From positions 26,556,527 through 26,620,526 of the forward strand of contig OX485808.1 of assembly GCA_950295325.1 (NCBI GenBank): DNA of 64,000 bases, read 5' to 3'. The notes beneath the pieces are model-generated. The model had not been told where the DNA came from and did not search any database. It was given only the letters and a program-made list of their open reading frames with translations. The DNA comes from Polytrichum commune. Lineage: Eukaryota; Streptophyta; Polytrichopsida; Polytrichales; Polytrichaceae. A program made the position numbers and the translations under genes. Below are positions 48,923-61,453 of this stretch, piece after piece; within the stretch, counting starts at the first letter, position 1; each line of letters begins with the position of its first letter.

Positions 48923-50840
48923 GTACCACTTAGTAAAAATTAAAGCCTTCACTAATTTGAGATCTGGCAAAATAGTGTGTGTTTTGGGGTTTAGTACTGT
49001 GCATACTAAATTGGATAATAAGTGCAACAACATAATCATTGGTTTTCATCAAACGATTTTAGAAACATTTTACTGTTGATAAAAATACTAATTGATTTGG
49101 CCCCTCAAGTAGGGTAATATTTTTTGCCTGGCAAACCCTTGGTCCAACCGATGTGCAAATGAGCAATTTCTCTCCTCTTCAATTTATTACTCCTCTTTAC
49201 ATCCCTTTACCTTCGCATATTCCGGCACAACTACTACAAATGTGAAGAACATGTTTAGTTCAACTCTAGTGTTGAAATCTAGATTTTGAAATGTATGTGT
49301 ACAGAGTATGCCCAAACATAATAATCGAAACTTTAATGATTAAGCAATTCGGATTTCATCATAAAGGGCATAAGCCATCTCCAACTTTAGGTTGTCAATA
49401 AAATTACATGGCAAAATGGACAATATGAAGACCATACTAAGAACTGATTACTTTTCTACGTGCATGGTAATAGAGCAATACCCTTGTGTTATGCCGCCAA
49501 CAATAGGATCAATACCTTAATTCCAAACCTCAATAAGAATTGGTGGGTTAATTGTTTACACACACGGTGATAGGTCCAATACCCTACCTCCCAACTTTGG
49601 TAATAGGATCAGTACCATCCTTCATAGCTGTACTAAATGTTACTCACACGTCTACCCACCTTCCCAATGTCGGTACTAGGCTTGGTACCATACTTTGTAA
49701 ATCATAACCATACTAAAAGGGTCATTTACATTACCAAGGTGGTTGTGGTTGTGGTCGTGGTTAACCATCACATTCAATCACAATTTTATTTTATTTTCAT
49801 TCACATTTGTCTTGTGTAAATCCTTGTAGTTGTGGTTGACGGTGGGTTGGTTTTTTAAACCACAATCTATCATTGGTTAGGCCTTGAGGCTCAAGAGGAA
49901 ATTCAATTGATTATTATCCTCACTGGCTTTGGATTGTAATGTGAAAGTGGTTGCCTCCTCAACTCTCTCCCCAAACCCTAGTCTTAAGATTCTCTGATGA
50001 TGCCACATGAGCATGAATAACCACCCCAAGGGTGGTTTACCATGCGGAGAAAAGGGAGTTGATGAAAATAGACCACTATTTTTTTTAATATAAAAGACCT
50101 CAACCACAACCATAACAACTACCACCCCTATAGTAAATGACCCTTATGCACTAATTTCTTGTCTAGATGCACGGTGATACGTATAGGTCTATATATGGTG
50201 ATATCCTCAGTTATAGGTTCAATACCATAAGTTCGGATCCATATAAAGTAGAGGCTCCCATAACCGATCACTCAAGAAATTGTGTGCAAGATTTGGAGGA
50301 GTATAAGGTGATACACATTTTTCCTATGTAGGAAGATAGAAATCAAGAGGACCACAATTTTTTTGGTAATTTTATTCCTTAAATTGGAAATCTGTGAAAA
50401 TATGAAACCAAGAGTTGGCCCGAACATATACCAATGTCTAGAATCTACCATAACTGCTCATTCCTCTTCACTTTAGCACTCAAAACCAAGACATGTGTCA
50501 TGGCACGATTGGTAGAGCCTAATCTAAATTTAATCCCAGCCTGTTCAAAATCGAAATTTAGTCTCAAGCCGATCGAAATTCCAGTACTCTATATATTGCT
50601 GATGGGGTCCTGATCGGGAATAGGCACCTCTACTATAAGTAAGCATTTATTAGTTGTGGAAACGAGCGGTGATAGGTCCTGTACCCCACTTCCCATCCTC
50701 GGTAACGGGTTCGGCACCATTTCTCGTAACTGATGGGACTTCTCTTCGTCTCCTCTCGTGAATCCTGTGCGCGCAATCCTGCACGTGAAGTGTCACGAAT
50801 TCTTTCTGCAATTCGCAGTGGTACTTGCGAGGTAGGGATG
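48923..50840. other. Spacer upstream of the FYR-domain gene
   Basis: No gene. A recurring phrase built on 'ggtgataggtcc', 'ataccc', 'ggtaataggatc' and 'agtacc' appears between 49440 and 50720. A tRNA-like box A (tggcacgattggtagagc, about 50500) with a weak box B (gttcaaaatc, about 50547) may mark a degenerate SINE. Confidence 0.4.
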
Positions 50841-50849
50841 ACTGGAGAA

Positions 50850-51175
50850 TTGCGATGGAGATGTGGCAGGGAGCTGCGGTGATTGATTTGAGGCAATTTA
50901 GGTGGCGGTAATGTGGTGCGATGTGTTGGTGATGGTGCAATTGGACGAGACGGTCGGGGAGGGAGACGGGAAGTTAGGGTTTGGCGGGTGATTGAGGTAG
51001 GGTCGATTGGGAAATTGCGTTGGAGCTATGGCAGGGAGCAGCGGTGCTTGATTGGGGCCAATTGAGGTAGCGGCAATGTGGTGCGATGTGTTGGTGACGG
51101 TGCGATCGGACGAGACGGTCAGGGAGGGAGATGGGAGATTAGGGTTTGGCTGGTGATTGTTGCGTTGCGGAAGCA
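50850..51175. repeat. 165-bp tandem duplication in the 5' region of the FYR-domain gene
   Basis: The word atgtggtgcgatgtgttggtga is at 50911 and again at 51076, and flanking sequence (gacgagacggtc, gggagggagaygggar, ttagggtttggc) aligns over the whole period. It lies immediately upstream of the predicted ATG at 51183 and is probably promoter or 5' UTR. Confidence 0.8.
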
Positions 51176-51182
51176 AGGGGAG

Positions 51183-54100
51183 ATGGAGGACGCGATGGAG
51201 GGGTACCCGGTGCAGCCACGGCGCTACGGGGTTTTGAAGAAGAAGAAGAAGGCGGAGGAGGCGGAGGGAGGGGTAGGATTCGGAAAAGGAATAGGAATAG
51301 GAATAGGAATAGGAATGGGGATGGGGATGGGGATGGGGATGGGGGAGAGTGTAGTTGTGCCTGCGCCCCGGTTTGGCGTTTTGAAGAAGAAGAAGATGCT
51401 TGAGGTGGAGCGTATTGAGCCTCCACCACCTCAGCCCACGTTTGATGCTCCGCGGTTTGGTGTGCTGAAGAAGAGGAAGGCGCCGAAACCTGCGAGGCCG
51501 AATCTGGTGCTGGCCACAGGTAGGCAGGCAGCTGGTCTGATATTTGGAATATGAGTTTTGGTAGGTTGATGTTGTTGTCAAATACCATACTAAGTTGAGT
51601 CCTAATTTTACATGAATTATGATTGGGTTGGTAAAAAACCTGGGAATTCGGGGACTAATTCCTGGTGAGACAAATAGGCCGCAGGTACGAATTTTAGATG
51701 TGGAATTATCGATTTGTATAAAAGAAGGGAACACTAAAGAGTAATCAGTCATAATCGCAAACCAATACTTCATATCAGCCCCTGTTTTGGAATTAGGGAT
51801 AACAAAAAGAATAATGCTTCCTAACATGGACACTAGAATTTATTGATGTGGTGTGTGAATGCTAATGATGAATTACTGTTTGATGTGTCGGACAGTGGAT
51901 GATTCAGCCACGGAATCGGAAGGGGATGGCAATGACGGCGGCAGTATGCTGACGGTGGTTCCGCCGACCAGAACCGCTAAACGAGAGCCGCGGGAGCCCC
52001 GGGCCAAGGGTGTACTGAAGCGGAAACTGGTTGCTAGTGAGGGTCAGAGCAGAAAAGTAATGCGAACTTCATCTCCTCCTGCTGATCACCTCCTTCCTGT
52101 CGTTGTTGTGGAGGTGCAGCAGCCAAAAGGTGCAGTAATTTCAATTCAAGAAATGGAGAAAAATAGAAACATGGCAGTGTATTATACAGGACCTATAACT
52201 TAGGAGAATCCTTATATGTTGCTTTCATAGAGTATAGTTCAGTGCAACCAACCCCCTCCCATATTTTTTTCTCTTGAATGAGGGTGCCAAGGCTAAACCC
52301 TTACAATGAGTTAATGGAAATTGTGAGGTGAAGTGGACTAAATTCTAATGAAGAAGTACAGCATATGTTATAGCCGAACAACCCTCAGTGGTACATAATC
52401 TTGTGGATGTGGAGGGGCTAAAAATCCCTATGCAACACACTGTGAAGTCATAGAGGAATTCAAGTTATTTAGATATGTGGTCAGTGTGTGTCACATCTGT
52501 TCTTTACCTATCGTATAAAAGCAGAGGCTTTCTTTGGAAACTGTTGGCATGTAGGTGCTGCTAAAGCAAGTCCAAGCTACTATTATGGGGGACATGCAAT
52601 GCTAGTATCTAGAATACATGGCAGTTTCTTGATGCAAGGTTTCTAACCTACTCGGATGTTGCAGCTGCTGATAGAAGGAAAGCAATGATCAAAGAGCTTG
52701 CCGCAACATATCGTAATGAGTGTCAAACTTACTGCAGGCAGCTTCTACTTCTTCAACGTCAATGGCGACAGGTTTGAGTCCATTGCAATCTCACTTTTTT
52801 CTAATTTAATCTTAACATGTCTCTTGGCAATGCTGCACAGCCTAATTCACAACCTGATTAACCCATGAACGACTCAATATTACATTATTGCAACAGAAGT
52901 CCAAGTGACAAGACACTTTTTAGTATGTGTAGTGAAGGTTTGCAGTGCTGTGTTGCTGAATTCTTGAGCTGATTAGAGTGACAGTGGTCCCTAAACTGCC
53001 ATTGCAGGATTTATAATTAAATTGTGAGCTGACTCTTTGCAAATGGCTACTCTGCCTATTGAGGATATTCTCTATGTTTATTCCATAGCTCCTTTTCAGC
53101 AATATGTCCACTTGGTATCAGTTGCATTCCGGTTAATAATCTTTATTGCTGTAGTAGACATACTGTATCTATTGTCTTTGGCTCAATCTCTTGAAGAATT
53201 GAAGTTATTAAGTTTATTATCAAGGCATTCAAATCTAGTTTTGCTCCAGCTATTTTCAGGATGGTCGATTATGTCTATAGAAAGTGTTGCCAGGTAGTTG
53301 TCACATTGCATAACCATGTTACATGTCTATAGTTTAAAATGGCTGACTGCCAGAACCCACTAACATGTGTCTTTTGCATTATTCACTAATTAGAATTAGA
53401 ATTAGAATTAGAATGACCCTTGTAATCTAATTCTACATTATTGTCGATGGAAGACCCTTGTTTAGTGGAGAGGTCAATTTTGCTGCAGTGTTTCCTGATT
53501 TGAGAGTCGTAATTACTCTCTTCCTTCATTGATTGTTATAGCTAAAACAATAAATTACCAAGTTTGCAAATCAAATTGTAATATCTAATTATCTCTGGTG
53601 GTTGTTGCATATCAGCAAGAGATTCCTATACTTCCTCAAGCACAACCAGATGCTGAAAGTACTCGTGGATTGCCTCTGCGTAAGAAGGACGGGCCCCGTA
53701 GATTGGGTGCAGCTGGACGTAAATCACTCAAATCAAATGCAAACAACTCTGCAGTCAACTCAGAAGGTTCGTGACTCCAGAAAATCGTATTCTGTTTGTT
53801 CTAAATTGAGTGATATGCAGTGGTTGCTGAACAGTGACATGGGACTGTAATAAGTCCGCTGTTCACTAAAGTGGATGTTTGTGCAGAGAATGATGATGCT
53901 CCAGTACAATTGGTGAATGGGAAGATGCCATTACGCAGGAGGGTGGCATGGCGAGCTAATGAACGAGAGTCTCTGCGTCGAGGGCTTATGATGTTTGGAT
54001 TGGGCAGATCAGAGAAAGTTAGAAGTATCATGCGAACAATGCTGAAACTTACTCGTCACGGTCTTGGTGACATAGCAGACTGTTGCTGGGAATTTGTGCG

Positions 54101-57100
54101 ATGTTGTGGGGTCCTGGCAGAGCCTAAAGAGAAGGAGTATGCTGAGAAACGCCTACAAGATGCAAAGGAACAAGGCATTGAGATGGGTAAGAGTTGAAAT
54201 ATTGGTAAATGGTTTAGAGTATTTTGGCCCTATTGTACCAGTAGGAAAGCCTACTACACTGATAGAGTTTGTCCAGTCTGATCTTATGCTTTGAAATGTT
54301 ATTGGCAGTGGTTCAGTGTTGGAGAACACTGTGAGGCCATTTGAACCTAATTGTCTTCCGGTTAATATTAAGCTACAGGTATGGTTGAAGTGAGTATATT
54401 TATTGTCTGCATGAAAGGAGACATGTGCAGAGTGCAGACCAACCTGAAAGTCTGTCATCATAACCTTCCACTCTTTTAATTTGATGTTGCAAACTGTTAG
54501 ATATCATTTTCTGTCTATTTGATTCAGGTCCAGAAGTAACTGAGCGAGTTGGTGAATGGGACAAAATGGAAAAGAATTCCTCAGTTTGGCTGAAGCGTCT
54601 GAAGCTTCTAGACAGCCTTGCTGATGTGGTCAGGATCTGTGCAAACAAAGAGACTCGAGAGGCTGCATATAGAGCTATCGATCTTCTTAGAGATGCCAGT
54701 GTTCCCAATGAAGGTTGGGGAAGAGAGGCAGACTTGGCTTTGCTGGCTGGAGTTTACAAGCATGGCTTTGGCAATTACGAGGCCTTGCGCAAAGATGAAC
54801 AGTTTGCAGAGGCTTTCGAGAGAGTCTTCCACACACCTGCAGTAAGTGATTACTGGTCACATATCCCTCAACATTATCGACCTTGAATTGCCAGAGGTTC
54901 TTCGATTGAGGAGTGATTAGTAATTGTAATGTAGGAGGTTGAGCAGCATGCAAATTTGAATATTTAGAGCCCTCAACCTTTGCAGATCTATGGATAGGGT
55001 CTAGCATCATCCTGTATCTTTGCAGATCTAGCAGAGGTCTTCCTTAAAGATGATGAAGGTTGGTAGAGTCAATTCAAATTGTAATCCTTGTATGTGTATT
55101 ATGCTCATGAGGCTAGTATGTTCAACCAGGAATGTATTAGACTTTCGTTGACCTTTTCGGACACTCAAGCACCATTCATCTTATGCTTTTTTCGCAAAGG
55201 ACCCAGGGTCCAAATGTTTTCTAGGAGTCCCAGATTGCCAATGTACTGGAATTCACATTCTTGTCATAGGGTTAGTCAGCGATATGATTAAATTGAGGAT
55301 TATGTTTCAGTGAGAGTGGCACAAGAATGAATGTGCTTCTGAATGTACTGATTTCTCAGGATCGTGGAGACAGTGGGGGGGATGATACGGACCCACAATC
55401 ATCGAGCAGGTATGATATGCTTAGAACCAACTCTCTACCATGTTGTGATTTGTCCAGTTTTCAAGTAAGGTCAGGTGATTCCTGAATGACTAGGAATTTT
55501 TCCATTTCTGAAAGTCACAATGTGATGTTTCTTTTGTGTTGGTTTTGTGTAAGGGAAACTGGTGTACTTATCTACTGTAATTGAGTCCTGGTTGATGTGA
55601 TTTTCCAGTTGTGCCAACATTCTCAAGAAAGCAATTGGTTTTTTTGTGATGCAGAGAAAAACCAGAATGGCCGGATGCCAATACTTTGACCCGCAGGCTC
55701 AAGCGTCTAGTGGATCATGTGACTCGAGTTGGTCAACAGGTGATCATGCTGCTATTGAAGATGTGCAATAATTTATATGGTTCACATAACTAAAATCTTA
55801 TCTTAGGCACCAATGAACTTTAATGGGTCTATGTTTAGTGTTTCTCCCCTTTTGTGTGTTCTTGTAGGGCCCTGATTATTCTGTTCAATGAACTATGAGG
55901 TTGGTGGATTACCTATGCAGAACCAGGAAAATAAAATTTTGCTACAAGTATTTTTGAGTAGTTATAGTGGTAGCTTTCTTGTTTCTGCTATTATCGCACA
56001 CTTGTGTAAGCAGTTTCTGCTTCAAATTAATTTCAGCATTTTCTTTTACCAAAGGTGGCAGTCCAGTGAGCCCTGTATAGATAAGTTTGGATAAGTTAGA
56101 TAGGGGTGCATAGCATGCTGGGTATTCATATTAGGCTGTGTTTTTTGGAGTAAGTGGGTGACCTCTGCAGAATTAACTTTTGGATGACCAACTATTACCT
56201 GTCCTGAAATAAACATTGTGATGCTTTTGCAGGTCCACAAAGTACAGAAGGTTGCAGAAAGTCCACAAGTGCCACGATCACTGAAATGGAGTAAAAGAGA
56301 CAAGATGGAGTTTCTGAGACAACTGATGCGATGGGGTTTGCCATTGGTATCTTCCATAACAGACTTGATTTTGAATGTTGGGAGGTGCATTGCATCTATG
56401 AAAATAAATTTTGTGTTTGTCCTATTTACTATGTTAGGTCCCCTTTACACTAGACCTCGAGTTGAGAGCTTAAACTTGTTCTTTTCAAGAGTTTGATGCT
56501 TGGATTTGACAAGCTTTCATCTAAAGCTCAAACTTTTGAGGGGTTGACCAATCTTCTAGCTCCCAAGAGTTTGAGCAAGTTTAAAGTGGAGAGGCTTAAA
56601 GTGAGATATAAAGGGGGATTGATAGTGATCAAAAGAGAATCTATGACAAGTTAAAGAATGCTTGAAAGCCTGTTGGCTTGGGACCCACAAAATGAGAGCT
56701 TGAACTTTCAATATTCTCAAGCGACCTCCATTGAGGTAACTAGCTTAGGATTTTGACTGAGAGCTTGTTGTAGTTGTTCCAGAGGGGATCCATGAAGGTG
56801 CCATCTAAGCTTTGTAAGCCTGGTAAAAAGTTGTAGTTCTCAAGTTGTAAGCTCAAGTATAAAGTGGATTTGAATGAACAAGCGTGAGTTAAGAGGCTCC
56901 TCACCAATGAGAAGGCTCCTTCTTCAAGCTCCCCTGCTTCACTCAGCCTCTTGCATGACAAAGAATGTTATGGACAATACTGGCTAGAGCCAAGTCTTTT
57001 TTTCGAGCGTTACACCAGAAAAACATGTAGCATTTTAGTTTGCAGCTCTGAAATCCATGTTTTGGAATGGAGTAACAACTATGGGGGTTGGTGTCTTGTG

Positions 57101-60100
57101 ACAGGCACCAGGGAGAGCTAAAGTCAGGTGGCAACAATTGACTGAGAAATCAACGAATGCCTCATTCAAGAAGAGGAATGACAGCAGTCTGGAAGCTTGT
57201 TACCGTGATATTTTCAGGGAAATGAAGCAGCTTGTTGATGGCCCTGATGTTTACGCAGAGGATGGTGTGGAGAAGGCGAATGGAAAGGTAATTTTTTGTC
57301 CTAGGATGCTTTTTGTGTTTCTGCTTCTACCTTGATTTCAAACTAAGACTTGAGGTGCATGAGGACTGCATCAGTCAAAGGTAGATGTGCCAAATTCGGT
57401 TGCTGAACTCAATCACACATCTATATCTGAGTGGTATGTGGTTAGTTGTAGCTCCAAGAACGGACCCCTAAAAGACGTGTTTAAAAGGGATTGGACTATG
57501 TGCTCAAAATATAATAACCATTCTAGGCCCCATAGTCAACATACTTGGGGGGACATATGTGACCGTTTAATGAGCACAAGAATCTTTACTTTGATAATGA
57601 ATAAAGGTACAAGCTCCGACAATTGTTAGGAAAGCGGCTACAATCTGATTACTAAACATCTTGTACTAATCATGTGTTTCATATCCTAGGAGAAGCGGCT
57701 TATTGGAAGAAGTAACCATTTAAGTCCCATCTACCTTAGTATTGTCCTTGTAGTAGATTGTATCTCATCTGGTTATGGGTTTTAAGGAAATGCAAGCGTA
57801 ACCCCTGTATGCCTGGGGGTTCAGAGGTGAGAAAGAGACCGCATCCATATGGTTGGAATACAATAAATCAAATAAACTTGGATCTTTGATTAGGTTGGCT
57901 AAAAATATGAGTTTCATAACTTGGTGGGAAAAGCCAAAAATATTCATGTCTGTAACCTTGTTACTTTCCTCAAATTGCACATTTTCTATTAAAGAAAGCA
58001 TTGAGGGTTCCAGCCGCTTTGAGTCCATAATTATATTGGTAATATATGATTTCAATGGATTTGTTCAAGGTGGTGTAGAGCTGTATTAGTTGCAAGCCCT
58101 CAGGGGAAATTTTTAAAAACAAAATCTTAAAAATCATAACATGGCCTTGAGAAAATGTCTTTGAAAAAGGCTTGCAACCACTTCTTGGCTTCTTTTGCTA
58201 TTTAGGGTGAAGGAAGCATTTGATAATGTATGCTTACTGACCAGGAGGTATTCCATTATACTGGCCTTACTACCTGTTTGCTCTATTTTTCGGACAGCGG
58301 AAGAGGAACTCAGGTGCCAAGAAGCCTTCTGCAAAGGGCCAAGTCGTTAATCTGCTTGAACAAGGGGCACTAAGCCCCAACGCGCCTCAAGAACCTGTTG
58401 GACCTTCTATTCTGAACGAGAAGAGTGCGGTAGGTGTTCTTTTGGTTGTTGCATTTGTTTTGTACCGTTTTTCATGTGATCATCTGTCTTCAAGACCTGG
58501 CTGTTTCCTTCACAGCACTTTGCAGAGGTTGGGGATTGTTTAGAGACTGACAAGTTCAAAAGAACCAATATGTGTGGTTTTTAACTTCAGAAAGTTTCTT
58601 TGGAACAATGGCTGGGTGTTTTATAGGGGAGATTGAAAGAGAGGTTGGAGCTTCTTGATACGTTGCGGCAGGTGCCCGAGTCGTTACAAGATGATGATTG
58701 GGATACTCTAGGCCTTGCCTTACATCACGGCCATGACATGCCAGTGTGGTGGGAAGCTGGCATTCACGACAATTCTCTCATAAAGGTATCAATGGGAGCC
58801 TTTGTGGAGTGAATTGATGTTGGTTGAGCATCCTCATTTGTTGTAGACATCTTGGTCATCTTTTTCCATTTGTGGTTCCCTGCTGAATTCTGTTTCTCTT
58901 TGTCACACGATTCTCTACAGGGGGTCCTGGCACATGGGTATGGATTTTGGGATGACATTTTTGCTGACGACACTTTGGAATTCCCAGATGATATTGGTGA
59001 GTATGGTCTTTAATTTGCAACCCAGTTACTAGACATTGAAATTGCGAGCCTACTCTAGGCCAGCCACGTAATGGTAGGATAGACCACATTGTACTTGCTG
59101 CTAGCACAATTCTTTAGATATTGAAAGTTTAGCGTTTACTTATGACTGTCATCCTATGAATGATTTTAGGGGAATGTTGTGAAGCGACAATTTTTTTGAG
59201 AGGACAGACAATGACTGCCCACATTAAGAGTTAGTATGTTTTATTCTATTTGTTGATCACGGTTGTATTCTGCTTCACATGTTAAATGAGCTCGAAATTG
59301 GGCACATTGATATGTTTAGCAATTTAAGGAAGACATACCACTGACTTGGAACCAAGTTTGTCAACTTCTGTGCTGGACACTTTGTACATCTGAATTAAAG
59401 GATCCTCCTTTCGTTTGTTCCTGTGTAGAGCATCTCGTTCCATGTTTCATGACTCTTGAATTTGTTTGCTGTTTCTGCAGCCGGAAGGGAAGCCGAAGAT
59501 GGTCTATCACAGTCTGCCAAACCGACACCGAAAGCGTGCCTGAAGAGAGTGAAGTTTATTGTAAACAACTTGCGGCGTTATTTGCGGAAACTTAAGGTAC
59601 TGGATTCCCTCTCTCATGTTGATTGATTTCTCATTGCAAGGAATTGTCAACCATGTTCTGACCGTTGCCATCTGCTTCTTGTGCAGGTGCTGCAACCTAC
59701 GCGACGGAAGCGACTGGCTCCTGAGGGAAAGGAGCCCAAGGAACCAAAGGAGCTGAAGGAGCCAAAGCGTTTCAAATATGCACGTGCCGTGGAAGTTCCG
59801 AGGGACGATGATAGCAGGCCGATCCTTCCACTGGTCTTGACCGATCGGCTTGCACTCGTTGATCTCGTAAGTCATACGTTAAACTCGTTTTGCACACAAG
59901 GAGAGATAGAATGTGTAAATATAGATCATACAATATTAAAATTATTGAGAAGTGATAACCTAGTAGTGGCTCTGGTCTCTGCCAACTGTGAATCCAACAT
60001 CCACTGTCTGTGTTGGATGAACAGGGAAGAATAGAGCCGGATCGGCCCGGGTTTCATACAGAACGCCACATTTTTCCAATTGGATTCACCACTCTCAGGG

Positions 60101-61453
60101 ATCATGCAAGCATGGTGGATCCGAATGGACGAACGCAGTACACATGCATCATCATCGACAGTGGCGGTCCTGGCCCTCTGTTTCGTGTGATTCCAGAAGA
60201 TGATCCCGACCTAGTTATAGAGAAAGATTCAGCCTCTGGTGCGTGGGTGGTGGTATGTGCAGCTGTGAATAGAGTGCGGGGCATCGATCGTGAGAAGGTT
60301 TGTTTACACATTTTTGCCTCTGTTGTGATAATTGTCCTGTCATTCTGCTGTTTTTTAGGTTGTAAGAGCTCCTCTCTAGAGTCTACCTATGGACCACTTT
60401 ACACTAAAGCTGAGGCCCGTGACCATGAAATTGTGAGGGCCCTCGAAGCTCATCCGAAGGCTGTACTGTGGAACATTGAAATCAAATCTTGTGTGGTCAC
60501 GGCCTTCAATTGTAGTGTAAAGACATACACAAATGAGTTCTCAATAGAATGCTATATCATTACCATCCCATTCACTTGGACCCTTCTACACAATAGATTT
60601 TGATAAATCTAGGGTATGAGATTATGAAGTGTCATGGTCTTCTGGTTTTGTGTTAGACCCACCTCTATGAGGTGGGCTTGACTCAAAATCCGGTAGACCA
60701 TGAAATGATACCCATTGCATGCCATGTAGGACTCCATGTAGGTTTTCCATCCATTCAAACTTCCTTGGTTTCGTAGGATCTCAAGCTCTAGTGTAAAGTG
60801 AAGTGGGACGGTCCCAGCTTTTTCTACCTGTGAGTGGTTTCTTAGATTTCATTAATCATGGGCCTTCAAGCTCAAGTGTAAAGTGCCCCTAAGACTCGGC
60901 CCATTCTGATGTAAACATATGTAATGGGGCTTTGCAGGTGACTGTGAGTGGAACGGAGATGTTTGGATTGTCCCATCCTGAGGTCTGCCGGTTAATACAG
61001 GAGTTACCTGGTGCGGAGTTATGCAGGAATTTCCGACCGGAGCTGTCTTTCTCACGTTTCGGACCCCAAGTGGTTGCAAGACCGATTGGTGAAGACCACG
61101 GTGCATTTTTGCATCCAGAAAGCCCTCCAAGCCGTGACTTGGACCGAGGATTTGGAGGAAGGAGGCTGACGAATCCCTACTTGCATCCTGAGGTGGATGA
61201 AGGTGGAAGGGACGAGATGCCTCTGGCACTGTGGCATGTCAACAAAGCCAGAGAGGGGTCGAAAGGAAAGGGACTCTTTCATACCCCAATGTCACATCAA
61301 TATCGTGGACATCACCAGTCTCTGGATTTTGATGACAGGGCAGAGGAGGAAGAGGAGGAAGAGGAGGAGGAAGACGTGGAGGTGGATGCTGAGGAAAATG
61401 AAGAAGATAACAATGGGGATGGAGATGGAGAAAGCACAGAAGATGATGACTAG
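51183..61453 (+). CDS. Chromatin-associated protein: CHD6-9 C-terminal-like modules plus FYRN-FYRC
   Basis: A 17-exon gene predicted to encode 1108 aa. Exons: 51183-51519, 51896-52129, 52665-52771, 53616-53766, 53887-54186, 54528-54841, 55360-55409, 55655-55739, 56233-56346, 57105-57287, 58298-58429, 58627-58785, 58921-58996, 59481-59596, 59687-59866, 60025-60297, 60938-61453. Every junction is GT-AG and keeps phase. Residues 15-156 hold four [RK]-x-GVLK[KR] basic motifs around a Gly-Ile/Gly-Met run. Residues 285-480 have a SANT-like 'RANERESLRRGLMMFGLGR' segment and a 'READLALLAGVYKHGFGNY' segment. Residues 540-745 have WSKRDKMEFLRQL, ESLEACY-like spacing, WWEAGIHDNSLIKG and AHGYGFWDD. Their order matches the part of CHD6-9 remodelers after the helicase. 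Residues 850-980 form FYRN and FYRC (MVDPNGRTQYTC, GTEMFGLSHPEVCRLIQELPGAE). The acidic tail is Glu/Asp-rich. No ATPase or chromodomain is present. Probable nuclear chromatin or transcription factor; substrate unknown. Confidence 0.85.
51285..51350 (+). repeat. Coding hexanucleotide microsatellite (GGAATA)n (GGGGAT)n
   Basis: Perfect hexamer runs inside exon 1 encode alternating Gly-Ile then Gly-Met dipeptides (residues about 36-54). Because the unit is 6 bp, length changes would keep frame. Confidence 0.9.
56437..56868. mobile_element. Possible degraded Harbinger MITE in an intron
   Basis: The left end GGTCCCCTTTACACTAGA (56437), preceded by TTA, matches the TIR core of the other Harbinger elements. 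A weak inverted match (ctcaagtataaagtgga) ends near 56868. Interior is rich in 'gagagctt' and 'caagctc' words. Right boundary and target duplication unsure. It sits between exons 9 and 10 of the FYR-domain gene. Confidence 0.45.
60391..60889. mobile_element. Harbinger-type MITE, about 0.5 kb, in an intron of the FYR-domain gene
   Basis: The left end GGACCACTTTACACTAAAGC and the inverted right end (GGGGCACTTTACACTTGAGC) align for about 38 bases including a shared GGCCC..ATGAAAT stretch. The right flank is TAA while the left is TAT, so one copy of the target site may have mutated. An internal palindrome around 60640-60705 (gacccacctc/gaggtgggct core) is related to that of the full-length element at 45178-48919, suggesting a deletion derivative of that family. 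It lies between exons 16 and 17. Confidence 0.7.

Noticed and set aside
51139-51588. 149-codon minus-strand frame
   Set aside because: Also antisense to exon 1; low-complexity Ser/Pro composition from the same repeats.
50898-51833. 311-codon minus-strand frame rich in Pro-His and Ser-Tyr repeats
   Set aside because: It is antisense to the duplicated 5' region and to exon 1 of the FYR-domain gene; its repeats are the complement of the coding hexamer microsatellite.
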